A stretch of 64,000 nucleotides of DNA from Terriglobia bacterium (GCA_020072565.1 JAIQGI010000003.1:62001-126000); one strand, 5' to 3'; shown: positions 10,340 to 20,403, counted from the first letter of the stretch. Notes: generated by a model not told the origin, from the letters alone. Numbers and translations: made by a program.

Positions 10340-11457
10340 ATGGCTGCAGCCGTCTCCCTGGCGGATATGCGGGCGGGTACTTCGATCGTTATCCGGAGGC
10401 CTCCGGCCGGGACATTGGCGATCTCGAACCGGTGATCCCTTCCATAGAGCTGCTCCAGGCGTTGACGCGTGTTCGAAAGGCCCACGCCGCCATTCATGGC
10501 ACTCTCGGCATCCGCGGCAATTCCGGGGCCGTTGTCCTGTACCTCGAGTTTCAGAAAATCTCCCTGCCGTGCGGATGTGATGCTGATGCTGCCCGGTTTG
10601 GCGAAGTCGGCCATGCAGTGCTTGATGAAGTTTTCCGCGAGCGGCTGCAGGAGAAGAGACGGAACCAGGTAACTTCGTGTGCCCTGCTCCACTTCGAGTC
10701 TGACGAGCAGCCGTTCCTGGAATCGGGCCTTCATGATCGCCAGATAGGAATCCAGAAATTCCAGCTCTGTGTCCAGCGTGACCTCCTGCCGGTCGGCATG
10801 GCTCAACGTCAGACGCAGGAGGTCGCTCAGGGAAGCGATCATCCGGTCGGCAGTGCGCGCATCCTGGTAGATATAGGACGAGATCATGTTGAGAGTATTA
10901 AAGAGAAAATGCGGATTAAGCTGCATTTTGAGGGCATTCAGCCGTGCTTCTGCAAGCTGTTTCTCCAGTTGCGATGCCTGCACCTCCCGTTCCCGGTTTT
11001 TTCTCAAAGATCCCAACAGGGTGACGACGGCGTACAGAAACCAGTACATGATGAACTGTTTCTGATATTCCATCAGGAACCTGATGCTGATCCTCCCGTA
11101 GTCATAAGCCCCCCAACCCAGGATTGGAAAAAGCAGCGACCGGCTCCCCCACATCAGCAGTGTGTGACTGGCGCCGAAGACGACGGTCACCGCAACATGC
11201 AGGGGCAGCCGCCGGCGCCAATTGAAGCGCTCGATCGGATATCGATGCATGAACCAGAGGAGGGCGGGCAAAAGGATCAGGACCGTATAAAACCCGGTCA
11301 TCTCCTGGGCAAAGATGCGCGCATAGTTCGGCTTGACCCGATCAGCCAGCTCCGTCGTAGTATAAGCGCTGAAGCTGTACAGGGCGAGGAAGGTGCCCGC
11401 CAGAAATATGCCAAGCCACTTCATGACCCTGCGACCGCGCTTTGATTCAAGCATCAT
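10336..11457 (-). CDS. LytS/YehU-type membrane sensor histidine kinase
   Basis: 373 residues. The N-terminal third has about four transmembrane helices (WLGIFLAGTFLALYSF, FYTVLILLPALLWFM, further helices to about residue 150). A coiled coil (REREVQASQLEKQLAEARL) leads into a His_kinase domain with the H box MQLNPHFLFNTLNMISSYI and an N box written AENFIKHCM, where most relatives have ENAIKHG, then VQDNGPGI and GVGLSNTRQRLEQLYG. No separate extracellular sensor domain is seen, so the membrane part probably senses the signal. The start ATG at 11457 has GAGG six bases upstream; the frame also opens at a TTG at 11469. It is coupled to the LytTR regulator. Confidence 0.93.
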   Translation of the reverse strand: MMLESKRGRRVMKWLGIFLAGTFLALYSFSAYTTTELADRVKPNYARIFAQEMTGFYTVLILLPALLWFMHRYPIERFNWRRRLPLHVAVTVVFGASHTLLMWGSRSLLFPILGWGAYDYGRISIRFLMEYQKQFIMYWFLYAVVTLLGSLRKNREREVQASQLEKQLAEARLNALKMQLNPHFLFNTLNMISSYIYQDARTADRMIASLSDLLRLTLSHADRQEVTLDTELEFLDSYLAIMKARFQERLLVRLEVEQGTRSYLVPSLLLQPLAENFIKHCMADFAKPGSISITSARQGDFLKLEVQDNGPGIAADAESAMNGGVGLSNTRQRLEQLYGRDHRFEIANVPAGGLRITIEVPARISARETAAAI

Positions 11458-11905
11458 CTCTTGCCTCAAAACCTGCAGAAACAGGATGTTTTGGAAAATT
11501 TTCTGCGCGTCTGGAGAAAGCGATCAGGCCGGACATGATCTTCCTGGTTCCAGCGTGTCTTCTCGAACTCCGAACCATAGCCGAAGTATATTACAGTTTC
11601 CCGGCACACCGGCGAAGGCAGCGAGAAAATCAGCGCTCATATACTGATATTACATGGTGTACTCGATCACACCTCTCAGAAAGAGATGTGTGACAGGCGG
11701 GATTTTGAGCAGGCTCAGCGGGACGCAGACCACCCCAAACAGGTGGACGCCGCCGTCAAAACTGTGCACGCCGGGAAGCACGGCAACGGATTTGCGCGCA
11801 GGGGCGACCGCCGCCCTTCCCTTCTGATGAGACTGCTCGCGGATATTTTTGTGAAATAAATATCCTGATGCTGCCAGGTGACTGACCCGAAGACGGGATT
11901 CCCGG
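11458..11905. other. intergenic stretch between the kinase and the PQQ-propeller gene
   Basis: 448 bases with no strongly supported gene. It presumably holds the promoter of the minus-strand kinase operon in the AT-rich part near 11580–11660 and the 3' region of the propeller gene. The only possible coding frame is the small plus-strand ORF at 11686–11859, listed separately. Minus-strand frames here run into the known genes and look accidental. Confidence 0.5.
11686..11859 (+). CDS. possible small protein, unknown
   Basis: A 57-codon frame starting at an ATG preceded by AAAGAG and ending at TAA. It begins MCDRRDFEQAQRDADH and ends LLMRLLADIFVK. Composition is charged and acceptable for a soluble peptide, but there is no recognisable domain, no plus-strand promoter was found, and both flanking genes run on the other strand. 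It could equally be a chance frame or a remnant. Confidence 0.2.
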   Translation: MCDRRDFEQAQRDADHPKQVDAAVKTVHAGKHGNGFARRGDRRPSLLMRLLADIFVK

Positions 11906-13480
11906 TCATTTGACGGATGGCTGAAGCGCTCTGGGTTCTGATTTGGCGATCCGGAAGCAGGCCATCTCGGTGCTGTTGCGTACGATCAGCCGCCCGTCCG
12001 CAATCGCCGGGACATTCCACGTTTTCCCCTCGACCGCCGGAAAGCGCGCAATTTCCTGATATCGTTCCGGGCTGGCCTTCACGAGCGCGACGACGCCGTT
12101 CTCACTGCTGATGATCAAATGGCCGGAAACGAGCAGCAGCTGTCCGTAGCCGTAGCGCCCGCCCTTCCATTTGAGCTCGCCGCTCGCCGGATCGAGGCAC
12201 GCGAGGATCGCCTCGTCGAGGCCGTAGATATATCCTTCGTACAGAACTGAGCTGCCGAACTTGTTTTTCATGCGGTTGTTCTGCCAGACTGTGCGCGCCC
12301 CGTAACCGTCATCCCTGCGGAAGACCTCGACCAGAGCGGCGCCGTGGTCATATCCGGCGGAGATGAAAAAACAATCGTCCGTTAGTGCGATCGGCTGCGC
12401 CACGTTGATGCCCTCGTGGGTGACCCAGGGATATTCCCAGAGAAGCGAGCCGTTCTCGACAGTCAAGCCCATGGCCCGATTCGCGCTTACGACCAGGATC
12501 TGCCGACGGCCGGCGAGGGTGATCAGTTGCGGGGAGGTGTAGGCTTGACGGTCGTCGAGCGCTTTCCAGATCGGATCCCCCGTCAGCCTGTTATAGGCGA
12601 CAACCGATTTGCCATGCGGGCCGCCGGCCAGGACGATCACCTTATCGTCTACGATGAGGGGCGAGGCGGCCATCCCCCAAGGGATGTTCTCAGCCTGGTT
12701 GTCTGTGAGTATGTTGCGTGACCATATGCGACTGCCGGATCGGGCGTCAAGGCAGCGAAACTCGCCGGTGGCGCCGAGGGCGTAGAGGCGCCCTTCATGC
12801 CAGGTGGGTGTTGCGCGCGGTCCGTCACCGCCCATGGTCTCCCGGAATTCGGCGTCCCAGCCGTGGATCCACTGCTCCCGCCCGGAATCGATGGCATACG
12901 CGGCGACAACTTCCTTTTGCCGGCGCTGCTCGATGGTGAAAATCAATCCATCCGCCACTACCACTGAGGCGTACCCACCGCCGACAGGACGCTTCCAGAG
13001 GAGCGGAAGCTTGCCTGAGGGCCAGTCGGTGAGCATTCCGCCTCCGGCATAGATCCCGTTGCGTCCCGGGCCACGAAACTCCGGCCAGTAGAAGCGATCA
13101 ACCGCAGGCGGTGATCGCAGCTCCGCGCCCGTTGCAGCGGTTGCAGAGACCCAGGGAGTCGTTTCCGGCAACGGAGCCTGCAATTGGCTCGCATCGATGG
13201 AGAGCTCCTCCTTGCGGCGCTTTTCAATCTCCGCGCTGTGGCTTTCGCGATTCCTGAGGGTAAAGATCGGATGAGTCAAGCTCCCGTCCATCTCCATTCT
13301 AAGGCCCCAGAAAAGAAAGAGGTGGACCACTGCAAACGCAAATGCAGCCAGTGATCCCAGCAATTTCGCCGCCAAGCGGCTGTCGCGCCTCATCCATAAC
13401 AGGATCAGCCCCAGCGGTGGGAGCAGGAGGACCAAAGTCCAGATGACGACGAGGTTCCGATACCAGGCAGTGTTCGGCAT
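11906..13480 (-). CDS. membrane-anchored PQQ-type beta-propeller protein
   Basis: 524 residues. The ATG at 13480 with CGGAG upstream starts two N-terminal transmembrane helices (NLVVIWTLVLLLPPLGLILLW and LGSLAAFAFAVVHLFLFW). After a linker comes WPEFRGPGRNGIYAG, the hallmark of acidobacterial and planctomycete PQQ-like/BamB-like propeller proteins, and repeated blades such as RLYALGATGEFRCLDARSG, VVAYNRLTGDPIWKAL and ILACLDPASGELKWKGG. Bound PQQ is not implied: most such proteins have no known cofactor and may be scaffolds or binding proteins in the periplasm. A second WPQWRGPGSQG protein lies at 34733–36091. Confidence 0.85.
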   Translation of the reverse strand: MPNTAWYRNLVVIWTLVLLLPPLGLILLWMRRDSRLAAKLLGSLAAFAFAVVHLFLFWGLRMEMDGSLTHPIFTLRNRESHSAEIEKRRKEELSIDASQLQAPLPETTPWVSATAATGAELRSPPAVDRFYWPEFRGPGRNGIYAGGGMLTDWPSGKLPLLWKRPVGGGYASVVVADGLIFTIEQRRQKEVVAAYAIDSGREQWIHGWDAEFRETMGGDGPRATPTWHEGRLYALGATGEFRCLDARSGSRIWSRNILTDNQAENIPWGMAASPLIVDDKVIVLAGGPHGKSVVAYNRLTGDPIWKALDDRQAYTSPQLITLAGRRQILVVSANRAMGLTVENGSLLWEYPWVTHEGINVAQPIALTDDCFFISAGYDHGAALVEVFRRDDGYGARTVWQNNRMKNKFGSSVLYEGYIYGLDEAILACLDPASGELKWKGGRYGYGQLLLVSGHLIISSENGVVALVKASPERYQEIARFPAVEGKTWNVPAIADGRLIVRNSTEMACFRIAKSEPRALQPSVK

Positions 13481-13794
13481 GAATGAGATCTCCGAGATTT
13501 TGCAGCCGCCAGTATACAACAGGGCGGGAATTGGCGGCAGCGGCGCCTGCGCGATCTCCCGAGTCCCGAATGCGCGGGCTCCAGGCCCTATTTGGGCTCA
13601 AGGAGATTCCCCCAGCGCCCAAGCAGAGATGACTGCGCCTGCATTGGGTAGGCAGAGTACCCAATCACAAAAGGAATCCCCACAGACAGGACATGAGCGA
13701 TCCTGACCATGACTTTTTTCTCCTACGGGTTTGATGCAGTCCTGAAACAGCTTGCTCCGCAATTCTGTGATTACTCTATCGCAGGAGCATCTGG

Positions 13795-13836
13795 TTGACA
13801 ATCTACCCGAGAAGTCGTAGAGTAGGCATTCTACCA
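13795..13836 (+). promoter_or_regulatory. sigma70-type promoter and dyad upstream of PadR–ADOP pair 1
   Basis: TTGACA (13795–13800), a 17-base spacer and TAGAGT (13818–13823). A short dyad GTAGA…TCTAC (about 13817–13834) overlaps the -10 and the likely start point, a good place for a PadR operator. The remaining bases 13481–13794 are the upstream region of the divergent propeller gene and show nothing else. The promoter is seen directly; PadR binding is inferred. Confidence 0.6.
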
Positions 13837-13903
13837 ATGTATCCACGCCGCCGGGAAAGACGGGTGGCCGTCAGGTCATTTGCTTTTGCGGAGTGAAGCC
13901 AAC

Positions 13904-14281
13904 ATGCCCCGATCGGAAACGCCCAAATCAAAAACGAATGAACGGGAGGATCTGCTCCAGGGCACCCTGGACATGATCATTTTGCGCACCCTGCTGTTCG
14001 AACCCATGCATGGCCACGCGATCGCGACCGCGATCGAGCACACGTCCGAGGATATCCTGCAGGTGGACCACGGTTCGCTGTATCCGGCGCTTCACCGCCT
14101 GCTGCGCCGGGGGTGGATCGCGTCCGAATGGGGAGTCTCGAAGAACAACCGCCGCGCCAAATACTATCGCCTCACCCGTTCCGGGCGAAAGCAGCTCGCG
14201 GTCGAGACCACAAAATGGGAACGGCTGGTGCGCGCCATCACACGAATCGTGCAGGCTTCTCCGGAAGAGAGGCGATCATGA
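13904..14281 (+). CDS. PadR-family transcriptional regulator
   Basis: 125 residues with the PadR winged-helix pattern: [64 protein letters not shown]. It is a short PadR without the long C-terminal dimerisation domain, the form usually found in front of ADOP permeases. ATG at 13904 with GGAG ten bases upstream; the open frame to a TTG at 13880 is not needed. Its stop overlaps the permease start (ATGA), so the two are coupled. It probably represses its own promoter and releases it when a ligand binds. Confidence 0.93.
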   Translation: MPRSETPKSKTNEREDLLQGTLDMIILRTLLFEPMHGHAIATAIEHTSEDILQVDHGSLYPALHRLLRRGWIASEWGVSKNNRRAKYYRLTRSGRKQLAVETTKWERLVRAITRIVQASPEERRS

Positions 14282-16917
14282 ATCTGATGCGTGGATTTGC
14301 GGATCTATGGGGACGCCTGAATAGGCGGCCCGCGGGCAGCGAAGTCGAGGAGGAGATCCGGGAACACCTCGATATTGAAATCAGTGAAAATATCGAGGCC
14401 GGGATGTCGCCCGAGGAAGCGCGCTATGCGGCGCGGCGGAAGTTCGGCAATGTCACGATGTTCAGCGAAATGACCGCCGAGGTGTGGCGCTTCGGCTGGC
14501 TTGACCGCCTCGGCCAGGACGTGCGCTTTGCCGCGCGGGCGCTTGTGAAGAGCCGCGTGTTCACACTTGCCGCCGTATTGACGCTGGCGATCGGCATCGG
14601 ATCGACCACCGCCATATTCACGGTCGTGCACGCGTCGCTGTTCCCCGAGTACTCCTTCCGTAATCCGGACCGGGTAGCCCTCGTGTATTCAGTGTATTTG
14701 AAGGATGTGCAGGAGGGCAGGCGCGCGCCGTCGATGGCAAGCTTACGGGACTGGCGGCGGGACAACGAGGTGTTCGCCCAACTCGTCGTCTATCGAACGC
14801 GCTCCCTGGCCTGGGTCGACCAGGGCGAGCCGGCGCGCGTGACGGGACTGATCGCAAGCGCCGACATTTTCCGGATGGCCGGGATTCAACCCGCGCTCGG
14901 CCGCGACTTCGATCCCGACGCAGACCAGCCGGGGAAGGGGAACGTGGTCATCCTGGGATACGGTTTCTGGCAAAAACGGTACGGCGGCGAGCGGAATGTC
15001 ATCGGCAAAATCGTTTCCATCGAGAACAAGCCCTATACCGTCATCGGCGTCATGCCCGCGCGCGCGGGATTCCCGGTCGCCGGAACCAACTATTGGATTC
15101 CCTGGGTGCTCGATGAGGACCCCTCGCGATCGAGCACGATGCCCGGCGGCGGGTTTACCGTCGTCGGACGGCTCAAAGGCAACGTCTCCCTGTCTCAGGC
15201 GCAGACTGCCATGAACCTGCTGGAAGCCCGCCTGGCGCAAGGTTCGGACAAAACCCGCAGGATGTTCGGCGTAGATCTGAGAGCGTGGACCGACTACACC
15301 AGTCCGCTGAATCGAACGGTTGTGTGGACCCTGTTCGGCGCGGTCCTGTTTGTCCTGCTCGTCGCCTGCGTGAACGTGGCGAACCTCCTCCTGGCCCGCG
15401 CTTCCGTGCGCGCGCGGGAAATGGCCCTGCGCGCGGCCCTCGGGGCGTCACGGGTGCGCATCGTCCGGTATCTGCTTACCGAAAGCGTGTTGCTGTCCTC
15501 CCTCGGGGGCGCGGCCGGCATTCTGCTCGCCTACCTGGGGGTGAGCCTGTTCGTTGCCTGGAAAGCGCCCGGCATCCCGGGGCCAGGTGAGGCGCGCCTG
15601 AATCCTGCAGTCCTGTTGTTTGCCGTCGGCGCCTCCACCCTCACCGCCTTCCTCTTCGGCCTGCTGCCGGCGCTCACGGCTTCGAAGCCGAATCTCGTGG
15701 CCACCCTCAAAGAGGGAATCACGACCGCGGCGTCCCGCTCCACTAACAGGAAGAGGGCTGTACTGGTGGTCGCCGAGGTAGCATTGGCGCTGGTCCTGCT
15801 TGCCGGGGCGGGATTGATGATCAACAGCTTCCTGAGGCTTCAGAACGTCGAACTCGGGTTCGACCCCAGGAATGTCCTCACCTTTCGCGTGGCGCCTCCG
15901 GGAACGAGTCTGTACCAACTTTCCGAGGGAAACCGCGGCCGATTCATGAACGACCTGCTCCAACGCCTGCGCGCGCTGCCGCAGGTCCGGGCGGCCGCCG
16001 CGTCCAGCATGTTCCCGCTGGACGGTTCCGGCGCCTACACATCGGCTTCGGTCGAGGAAGGCGCGGCAAAACCGGATTGGCGTGCTGTCGAGCCGGTCGG
16101 CTCGACAGCCGGCTATCTCGCTGCCATGGGCATTCCGCTGCTGCGGGGCCGCGCCTTTACGGAGCGGGACGATGCCGATAACGCTCCCGTGGTGATCCTG
16201 AGCCGGCAAGCGGCGCAGAAATTCTTTCCAGGCGCAGATCCGATCGGCAGGAAGCTGCGCCTGCGAAGTGAAACCGTCCCCCGTGAAGTGGTCGGGGTAG
16301 TCGGGGACGCCAGGTACCGGACGCTGCAGAGTGAATATGGCCCCAAGGTTTATGTGCCGGCTGCCGCCAACTGGATCATGGGCTATGTCTCGTTTGTCGT
16401 CAGGAGCGAGCGCGACCCGCGCAATCTGGTGCCGGCCCTGAAGCGGGAGGTGTGGGCCCTGGATCCGCGCTCGCCGGTCGAGATCCTCACCATGAAGGAT
16501 CTGTACGAGCCCCATCTGGCGACGACGAGGTTTTACCTCGGCCTGTTTGGTTTCTTCGCCTTTGTCGCGGTGTCGATGGCGGCGATTGGATTGTACGGTC
16601 TCATCAACTATGCGGTCGCGCAGAGGACCCATGAGATCGGCATCCGCATGACGCTGGGTGCGCAGGCCGCGGATGTTGTCGGCATGGTTCTCGGGAAGGC
16701 CGCGCTGCTCGCTCTCCTCGGAGTGGGCCTCGGGGTCGCGGGCGCATTCTGGCTGACGGGATATATGAAGACTTTTTTGTTCGCCGTGGCGCCCAAGGAT
16801 CTGCTCACGCTCGTCCTCGTCTCCGCGATTCTGTTCGCCGTTGCCGTCCTGGCAAGCCTGACTCCGGCCCGGCGCGCGGCCAGGGTGGATCCCGCCGTGG
16901 CGCTGAAATACGAGTAA
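14278..16917 (+). CDS. ADOP-type ABC transporter permease (MacB/FtsX-like), pair 1
   Basis: 879 residues. A soluble N-terminal segment of about 75 residues ([36 protein letters not shown]) typical of acidobacterial duplicated orphan permeases is followed by two MacB_PCD/FtsX modules. Module 1 has its first helix at [20 protein letters not shown], a large periplasmic domain and helices with [16 protein letters not shown]; module 2 begins at [20 protein letters not shown] and ends with [29 protein letters not shown] and [17 protein letters not shown]. There is no ATPase gene beside it, hence 'orphan'. The likely role is in efflux or mechanotransmission at the envelope. The real start is the ATG overlapping padR; an in-frame extension back to 14113 lies inside padR. 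Confidence 0.93.
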   Translation: MNLMRGFADLWGRLNRRPAGSEVEEEIREHLDIEISENIEAGMSPEEARYAARRKFGNVTMFSEMTAEVWRFGWLDRLGQDVRFAARALVKSRVFTLAAVLTLAIGIGSTTAIFTVVHASLFPEYSFRNPDRVALVYSVYLKDVQEGRRAPSMASLRDWRRDNEVFAQLVVYRTRSLAWVDQGEPARVTGLIASADIFRMAGIQPALGRDFDPDADQPGKGNVVILGYGFWQKRYGGERNVIGKIVSIENKPYTVIGVMPARAGFPVAGTNYWIPWVLDEDPSRSSTMPGGGFTVVGRLKGNVSLSQAQTAMNLLEARLAQGSDKTRRMFGVDLRAWTDYTSPLNRTVVWTLFGAVLFVLLVACVNVANLLLARASVRAREMALRAALGASRVRIVRYLLTESVLLSSLGGAAGILLAYLGVSLFVAWKAPGIPGPGEARLNPAVLLFAVGASTLTAFLFGLLPALTASKPNLVATLKEGITTAASRSTNRKRAVLVVAEVALALVLLAGAGLMINSFLRLQNVELGFDPRNVLTFRVAPPGTSLYQLSEGNRGRFMNDLLQRLRALPQVRAAAASSMFPLDGSGAYTSASVEEGAAKPDWRAVEPVGSTAGYLAAMGIPLLRGRAFTERDDADNAPVVILSRQAAQKFFPGADPIGRKLRLRSETVPREVVGVVGDARYRTLQSEYGPKVYVPAAANWIMGYVSFVVRSERDPRNLVPALKREVWALDPRSPVEILTMKDLYEPHLATTRFYLGLFGFFAFVAVSMAAIGLYGLINYAVAQRTHEIGIRMTLGAQAADVVGMVLGKAALLALLGVGLGVAGAFWLTGYMKTFLFAVAPKDLLTLVLVSAILFAVAVLASLTPARRAARVDPAVALKYE

Positions 16918-16960
16918 TCCTTGCGTGCCGGTTTCTTCCCTTGACGTGCCTGGGCTATGG

Positions 16961-18100
16961 TTAGAGGTGCTCCTCGTCATCCGTCCCAATGGAGGTCGAT
17001 GCGGCGGTTCTTGCAGAGATTCTTCCCCATGCGCTCGTCTGCCAGTTGTCGACGACGGCAGAGGCCGGAGTCCAGCGGGGTAGAGGCATGAACAAAAACT
17101 CTGCCAACGCGTTGACATAGGGCTCGTACATCCGCCTTAACTTGGGCAGTTTCGCGTCGGCGGCCGCATCCTGGCGCAGCCTGACGCCGGAGTCGGCGAG
17201 GGTGGAACGCAACCGTGTCAATTCATCGGGCGGGAGCCGATCCGGGACGGGGGCTCGAGGCGGCATGTTGAATGTCTGCGCCAGGTCCACGACGGCGTGG
17301 CGTGCCATTGCGAAGGTCAGCTCTGCCTGCCGCTCTGCAGCCCCATCCACCCCGACTATTACCAGTGCGCTCGTGTCGAGAATCGCCGTCAAGGCTGCCA
17401 ACCAGGACTGGTTATTGTGTTGAGAGCGGTAGTAGCAAAGAACCGGATAAGAAATGTGGCTCTCCATCAGGTCTGCCGACCAGTGCTCCCAGTCCCGGAG
17501 GAGGTCATCGATCGCTTCCACGCGGTTCCCGTGGCGGCGCAGCAGTTCCGCGGCGCTCGGCGGCGATCCGGCGCGTGCGTCGAGCAGCGAGATGTTGGTC
17601 TCGCGCCGGGAGAACGCCTGATAGATCACGGGCAGATAACCAATTACGAGCGCAAAGAACCCGAAGCCCATCCCGGTTTCGACTACTGCCAGCACGCGTC
17701 CGAGCGGAGCGGCAGGAGTCACATCTCCATAGCCCAGGGTAAAAAACGTGGTGCCGCTCATGTAGACATAAGTGCCGAAACGTACGGGTCCGTCAGGCGC
17801 GTGGAGCGGCGAAACCAGGGCCCACTGAAGCATGGCAAAGCCCATAAGAAGTCCTGACGCCCAGACGGATAGCAGAAGAATCAAAGAGAGGGGCCCGAAC
17901 CAGCTGAGGTAGTCCTCCCGCCGCTTGCCGGACCTCATTCGCCGCGCGAGGGCCCGCCACGGAATCCAAATCATGCGGTAGAAAAATCTCGTAAATCGAA
18001 ACCGCCTGGTTACCCGCCGGGGGAGGATAATCGCCTCAAAACCGTCCTGCAGGATGATGAGAATCAGGAGGATGCCGAAAACGCCGATGAGTGTTTTCAT
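16961..18100 (-). CDS. two-helix potassium channel family protein
   Basis: 379 residues. The first helix is at the N terminus (LIGVFGILLILIILQDGFEAIILP), then a second (LSLILLLSVWASGLLMGFAML), a pore loop with the selectivity filter TLGYGDVTP at about residue 125–133, and a helix (VLAVVETGMGFGFFALVIGYL). The filter differs from classical TVGYGD only by Leu. The C-terminal 200 residues are cytosolic, do not resemble a RCK/TrkA domain, and may gate the channel by an unknown signal. Convergent with the ADOP gene. The ATG at 18100 has a weak AGGA upstream. Confidence 0.85.
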   Translation of the reverse strand: MKTLIGVFGILLILIILQDGFEAIILPRRVTRRFRFTRFFYRMIWIPWRALARRMRSGKRREDYLSWFGPLSLILLLSVWASGLLMGFAMLQWALVSPLHAPDGPVRFGTYVYMSGTTFFTLGYGDVTPAAPLGRVLAVVETGMGFGFFALVIGYLPVIYQAFSRRETNISLLDARAGSPPSAAELLRRHGNRVEAIDDLLRDWEHWSADLMESHISYPVLCYYRSQHNNQSWLAALTAILDTSALVIVGVDGAAERQAELTFAMARHAVVDLAQTFNMPPRAPVPDRLPPDELTRLRSTLADSGVRLRQDAAADAKLPKLRRMYEPYVNALAEFLFMPLPRWTPASAVVDNWQTSAWGRISARTAASTSIGTDDEEHL

Positions 18101-18240
18101 CGAGAATCCTGCATGAACACTTCCAGAGTTTCACTTTGGCCGCCTTGGAGCGGCATGACCTTGCACGGATTTCGAGATTGCAGGTTCTTTCGCCCCTTCA
18201 GAGCGCTTTCTCCTTTTATCCCACACAGGGATGGCTTCGC

Positions 18241-18819
18241 TCACCCCAGGTTTTGGTGCAGCCGGTGCGTCCATGTAACCAGGCTGTTGAGAAGCTCGCG
18301 AATCCGCTCCTTGATCTTCTCGTCAATGAGATTCCCCGAGGCATCGAATCGCTCTGCCGCGTTCGTGATCATGACTTCAGGCTGGTTCAGAGCGTGCATG
18401 TTCAGGAAGACGAAACACTGGCGCAAATGGTACTGGGCCCGCGCGGTTCCCATGGTACCGATCGACGCTCCCATCACCGCGACCGGCTTGCCGTTCCAGG
18501 CATTGTCTCCATAGGGTCTCGAAGCCCAGTCGATGGCGTTCTTCAGTACTCCGGGGATCGAGTAGTTGTATTCAGGGGTCACCAGCAGAATCGCACCGGC
18601 GGCGCGCACGCGGCTCTTTAGTTCGGCTACCTTTGCAGGCGGGTGCTGCTCCTCATCCTGATTGAAACCTGGAATGCCGTCGAGCTCGAAAACCTCGAGC
18701 TCGGCCCCCGCGGGGGCGAGTGCCTGGGCGGCACGCAAAGCTGCTCTGTTGAATGAGCCACGGCGCAGGCTTCCCGCAATGCCAAGAATCTTCACTATCC
18801 TCTTCCCTGATTCTGCCAT
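18241..18819 (-). CDS. NADPH-dependent FMN reductase
   Basis: 192 residues, a flavodoxin-fold reductase: KILGIAGSLRRGSFNRA (phosphate-binding loop), VTPEYNYSIPGVLKNAIDWASR (the family signature), and VAVMGASIGTMGTARAQYHLR. Such enzymes reduce FMN, quinones, azo dyes or chromate with NAD(P)H. The ATG at 18819 has AAGGAG seven bases upstream; the open frame to 18861 would run into the repeat at 18841. A dps remnant lies just upstream on the same strand, so the pair may once have been an oxidative-stress operon. Confidence 0.93.
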   Translation of the reverse strand: MAESGKRIVKILGIAGSLRRGSFNRAALRAAQALAPAGAELEVFELDGIPGFNQDEEQHPPAKVAELKSRVRAAGAILLVTPEYNYSIPGVLKNAIDWASRPYGDNAWNGKPVAVMGASIGTMGTARAQYHLRQCFVFLNMHALNQPEVMITNAAERFDASGNLIDEKIKERIRELLNSLVTWTHRLHQNLG

Positions 18820-18840
18820 CCTCGCACTCCTTTCCAGACA

Positions 18841-18885
18841 GCGAGTGCCGAATGAAATCATTCAGCACTCGCCACTCGTCGCTCG
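18841..18885. repeat. small inverted heptamer element (unit NNACTCG)
   Basis: Right arm: three heptamers GCACTCG, CCACTCG, TCGCTCG at 18865–18885. Left arm GCGAGTGCCGAA at 18841–18852 pairs with TTCAGCACTCGC (18861–18872) through 12 bp with one mismatch and an eight-base loop. It sits exactly between the dps remnant stop and the FMN reductase ribosome-binding site. The same unit in the other orientation, GGCGAGT, recurs at 47142–47168. Confidence 0.6.
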
Positions 18886-18886
18886 T

Positions 18887-19063
18887 TCACAGTTGGATGA
18901 GCGCTTCCAGAAACCACAGCCACTTGTCGATGTCACGCGACATCCCGTTAAACAGATCCGAGGTGGCCGTGTCGTCCACTTTGGCCGTCGTGTCGATGGC
19001 TGCGCGTGTGCAGGCAGCGACTATAGGGGCACCCATCATTCTAAAGGCATCTTGTTCCGCCCC
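18887..19063 (-). pseudogene. dps: C-terminal remnant of a Dps-family ferritin
   Basis: Reading the minus strand from 19063 to the stop at 18887–18889 gives about 58 residues, including MMGAPIVAACTRAAIDTT, DDTATSDLFNGMSRDIDK and WLWFLEALIQL. This is the last third of a Dps protein (pattern TADLF…RxIDKxLWFLEAH). The frame is closed by an in-frame TAG at 19064–19066 and nothing Dps-like continues upstream in any frame, so the first two thirds, with the ferroxidase residues, are gone. Dps is normally about 160 residues. It is most likely a dead remnant. Confidence 0.75.
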
Positions 19064-19374
19064 CTAAATAGATTATCGTGCCCGCACACTCTCTTCAATC
19101 CCAACAGCGTTAGTGGACAAGGGACTAGCAGTTCTGTCAACGGCAAGGCGATTTCCAACGTCGCGGCGCTGCAGGCGGATCTTGGCAACTGCCGCCTGGA
19201 AGTCCGGTTGTATTGCAGATCCAGCGTGCGCATCAGCTCCGATTTATCGTGTTGGATTTGCCTGACAGCGGCGAAAAGCTGTCGATCCCATGGTGAAACT
19301 TCCGGTCCTTCAATACATCTAATCTTCTGCAATCGTCTCCCCCGCGGGCCGCAGGGGTGCAGGACCGGAAACAT
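19064..19374. other. intergenic stretch upstream of the VWA gene
   Basis: 311 bases between the dps remnant and the VWA gene. Open frames on the minus strand run antisense into the VWA gene and show no domain. It probably carries the VWA promoter, though no clear -35/-10 pair was found. The junction near 19060 would be where the dps deletion or rearrangement ended. Confidence 0.4.
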
Positions 19375-20403
19375 ATGCGACATAGACTCCAATGGTTTGT
19401 CACGGGCGGCTTCATTATTGTGGGTGCGCTGGCCGCATTCGGCGCGGGTCAATCCTCCGCCTCTCAGAAATCCGACTCCCCCCAATCCATCCACGTTGAG
19501 GTCGAGATGGTGTCGCTGCCGGTGGTGGTCACGACCAGGGAAGGCAGGCGTGTCACGGATCTGACCAAGGATGACTTCACGGTCATAGAGGACGGGGTTA
19601 AGCAAGAGATCAGCGGTTTCGAGACCACGGACGAGCCGATAGACGTGTTGCTTGCGCTGGACACGAGCGGGAGCGTCGAGCGGAAGCTTGGCCGGATCCA
19701 GAATGAGGCGATAGATTTCGTCAATCAGCTTCATCCGGACGATGAAGTGGCAGTGATGTCCTTTGCGGGGGACGTAACGCTTTTGCAGGATTTCAGTATT
19801 GACCGTGATCGGAATGCTCGCGCCATCAAGGAGACGCGCCCCGGCGGATCCACCGTAGTTTATGAAGCTGTCTGGCTGGGACTCGAAGAGGTGTTGAAGC
19901 CGGTGACGGAGCGATGCGCTCTGGTTCTTTTCACCGATGGTGTCGACACGGCGAGTCGCAAAGCCTCAATGCAGGAGACGCTGGAGCTGGCCAAAGAGAC
20001 GAAGGCGACCGTCTACAGTGTCTACTTTAACACCGAGGCGGATGTGGCGAGGGGAGCTCCGAGGCCCATGGGCCGGGGCAGAATGGGGCTGCCGAGACCG
20101 CCCATCTATGGGCCGGGCGGCTCGGACATGGAGTACACCCGCGGCCGCGCCTACCTGAGCGAGCTGTCGGAGTACAGCGGGGGTACCGTATTTGATGCGC
20201 TGAAGATGGAGGATCTGTCGTCCGCCTTTCGGGAAATTGCCGATGAGCTGGCCAGCCAATACAGTATCGGATATTACTCATCGAATCAGAAGCACGATGG
20301 CAAGTTTCGCAAGGTCGAGGTCAAGGTAAACAGGCCTGGTTTGTTAGCCCGCACTAAGAAGGGATACTACGGAAAGAAGGAGTATACAGAGCGTCAAAAA
20401 TAG
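19375..20403 (+). CDS. secreted VWFA-related acidobacterial protein
   Basis: 342 residues with a signal peptide (LQWFVTGGFIIVGALAAFGAG). Then comes the N-terminal strand block VEMVSLPVVVTTREGRRV, TDLTKDDFTVIEDGVKQEI, and a von Willebrand A domain with the metal-ion-dependent adhesion motif DTSGSVE at about residue 93 and LFTDGVDT. This matches the VWFA-related family common in Acidobacteria, which probably takes part in metal-dependent protein binding in the periplasm or outside the cell. It ends soon after the VWA domain (SIGYYSSNQK, GYYGKKEY), as the short members do. The ATG at 19375 has an AGGA upstream; a GTG at 19357 is possible. A decayed VWA-like gene follows. Confidence 0.88.
   Translation: MRHRLQWFVTGGFIIVGALAAFGAGQSSASQKSDSPQSIHVEVEMVSLPVVVTTREGRRVTDLTKDDFTVIEDGVKQEISGFETTDEPIDVLLALDTSGSVERKLGRIQNEAIDFVNQLHPDDEVAVMSFAGDVTLLQDFSIDRDRNARAIKETRPGGSTVVYEAVWLGLEEVLKPVTERCALVLFTDGVDTASRKASMQETLELAKETKATVYSVYFNTEADVARGAPRPMGRGRMGLPRPPIYGPGGSDMEYTRGRAYLSELSEYSGGTVFDALKMEDLSSAFREIADELASQYSIGYYSSNQKHDGKFRKVEVKVNRPGLLARTKKGYYGKKEYTERQK

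Noticed and set aside
15448-17118. 556-codon minus-strand open frame
   Set aside because: Antisense to the ADOP permease at 14278; composition is Arg/Gly/His-rich shadow and no domain is visible.
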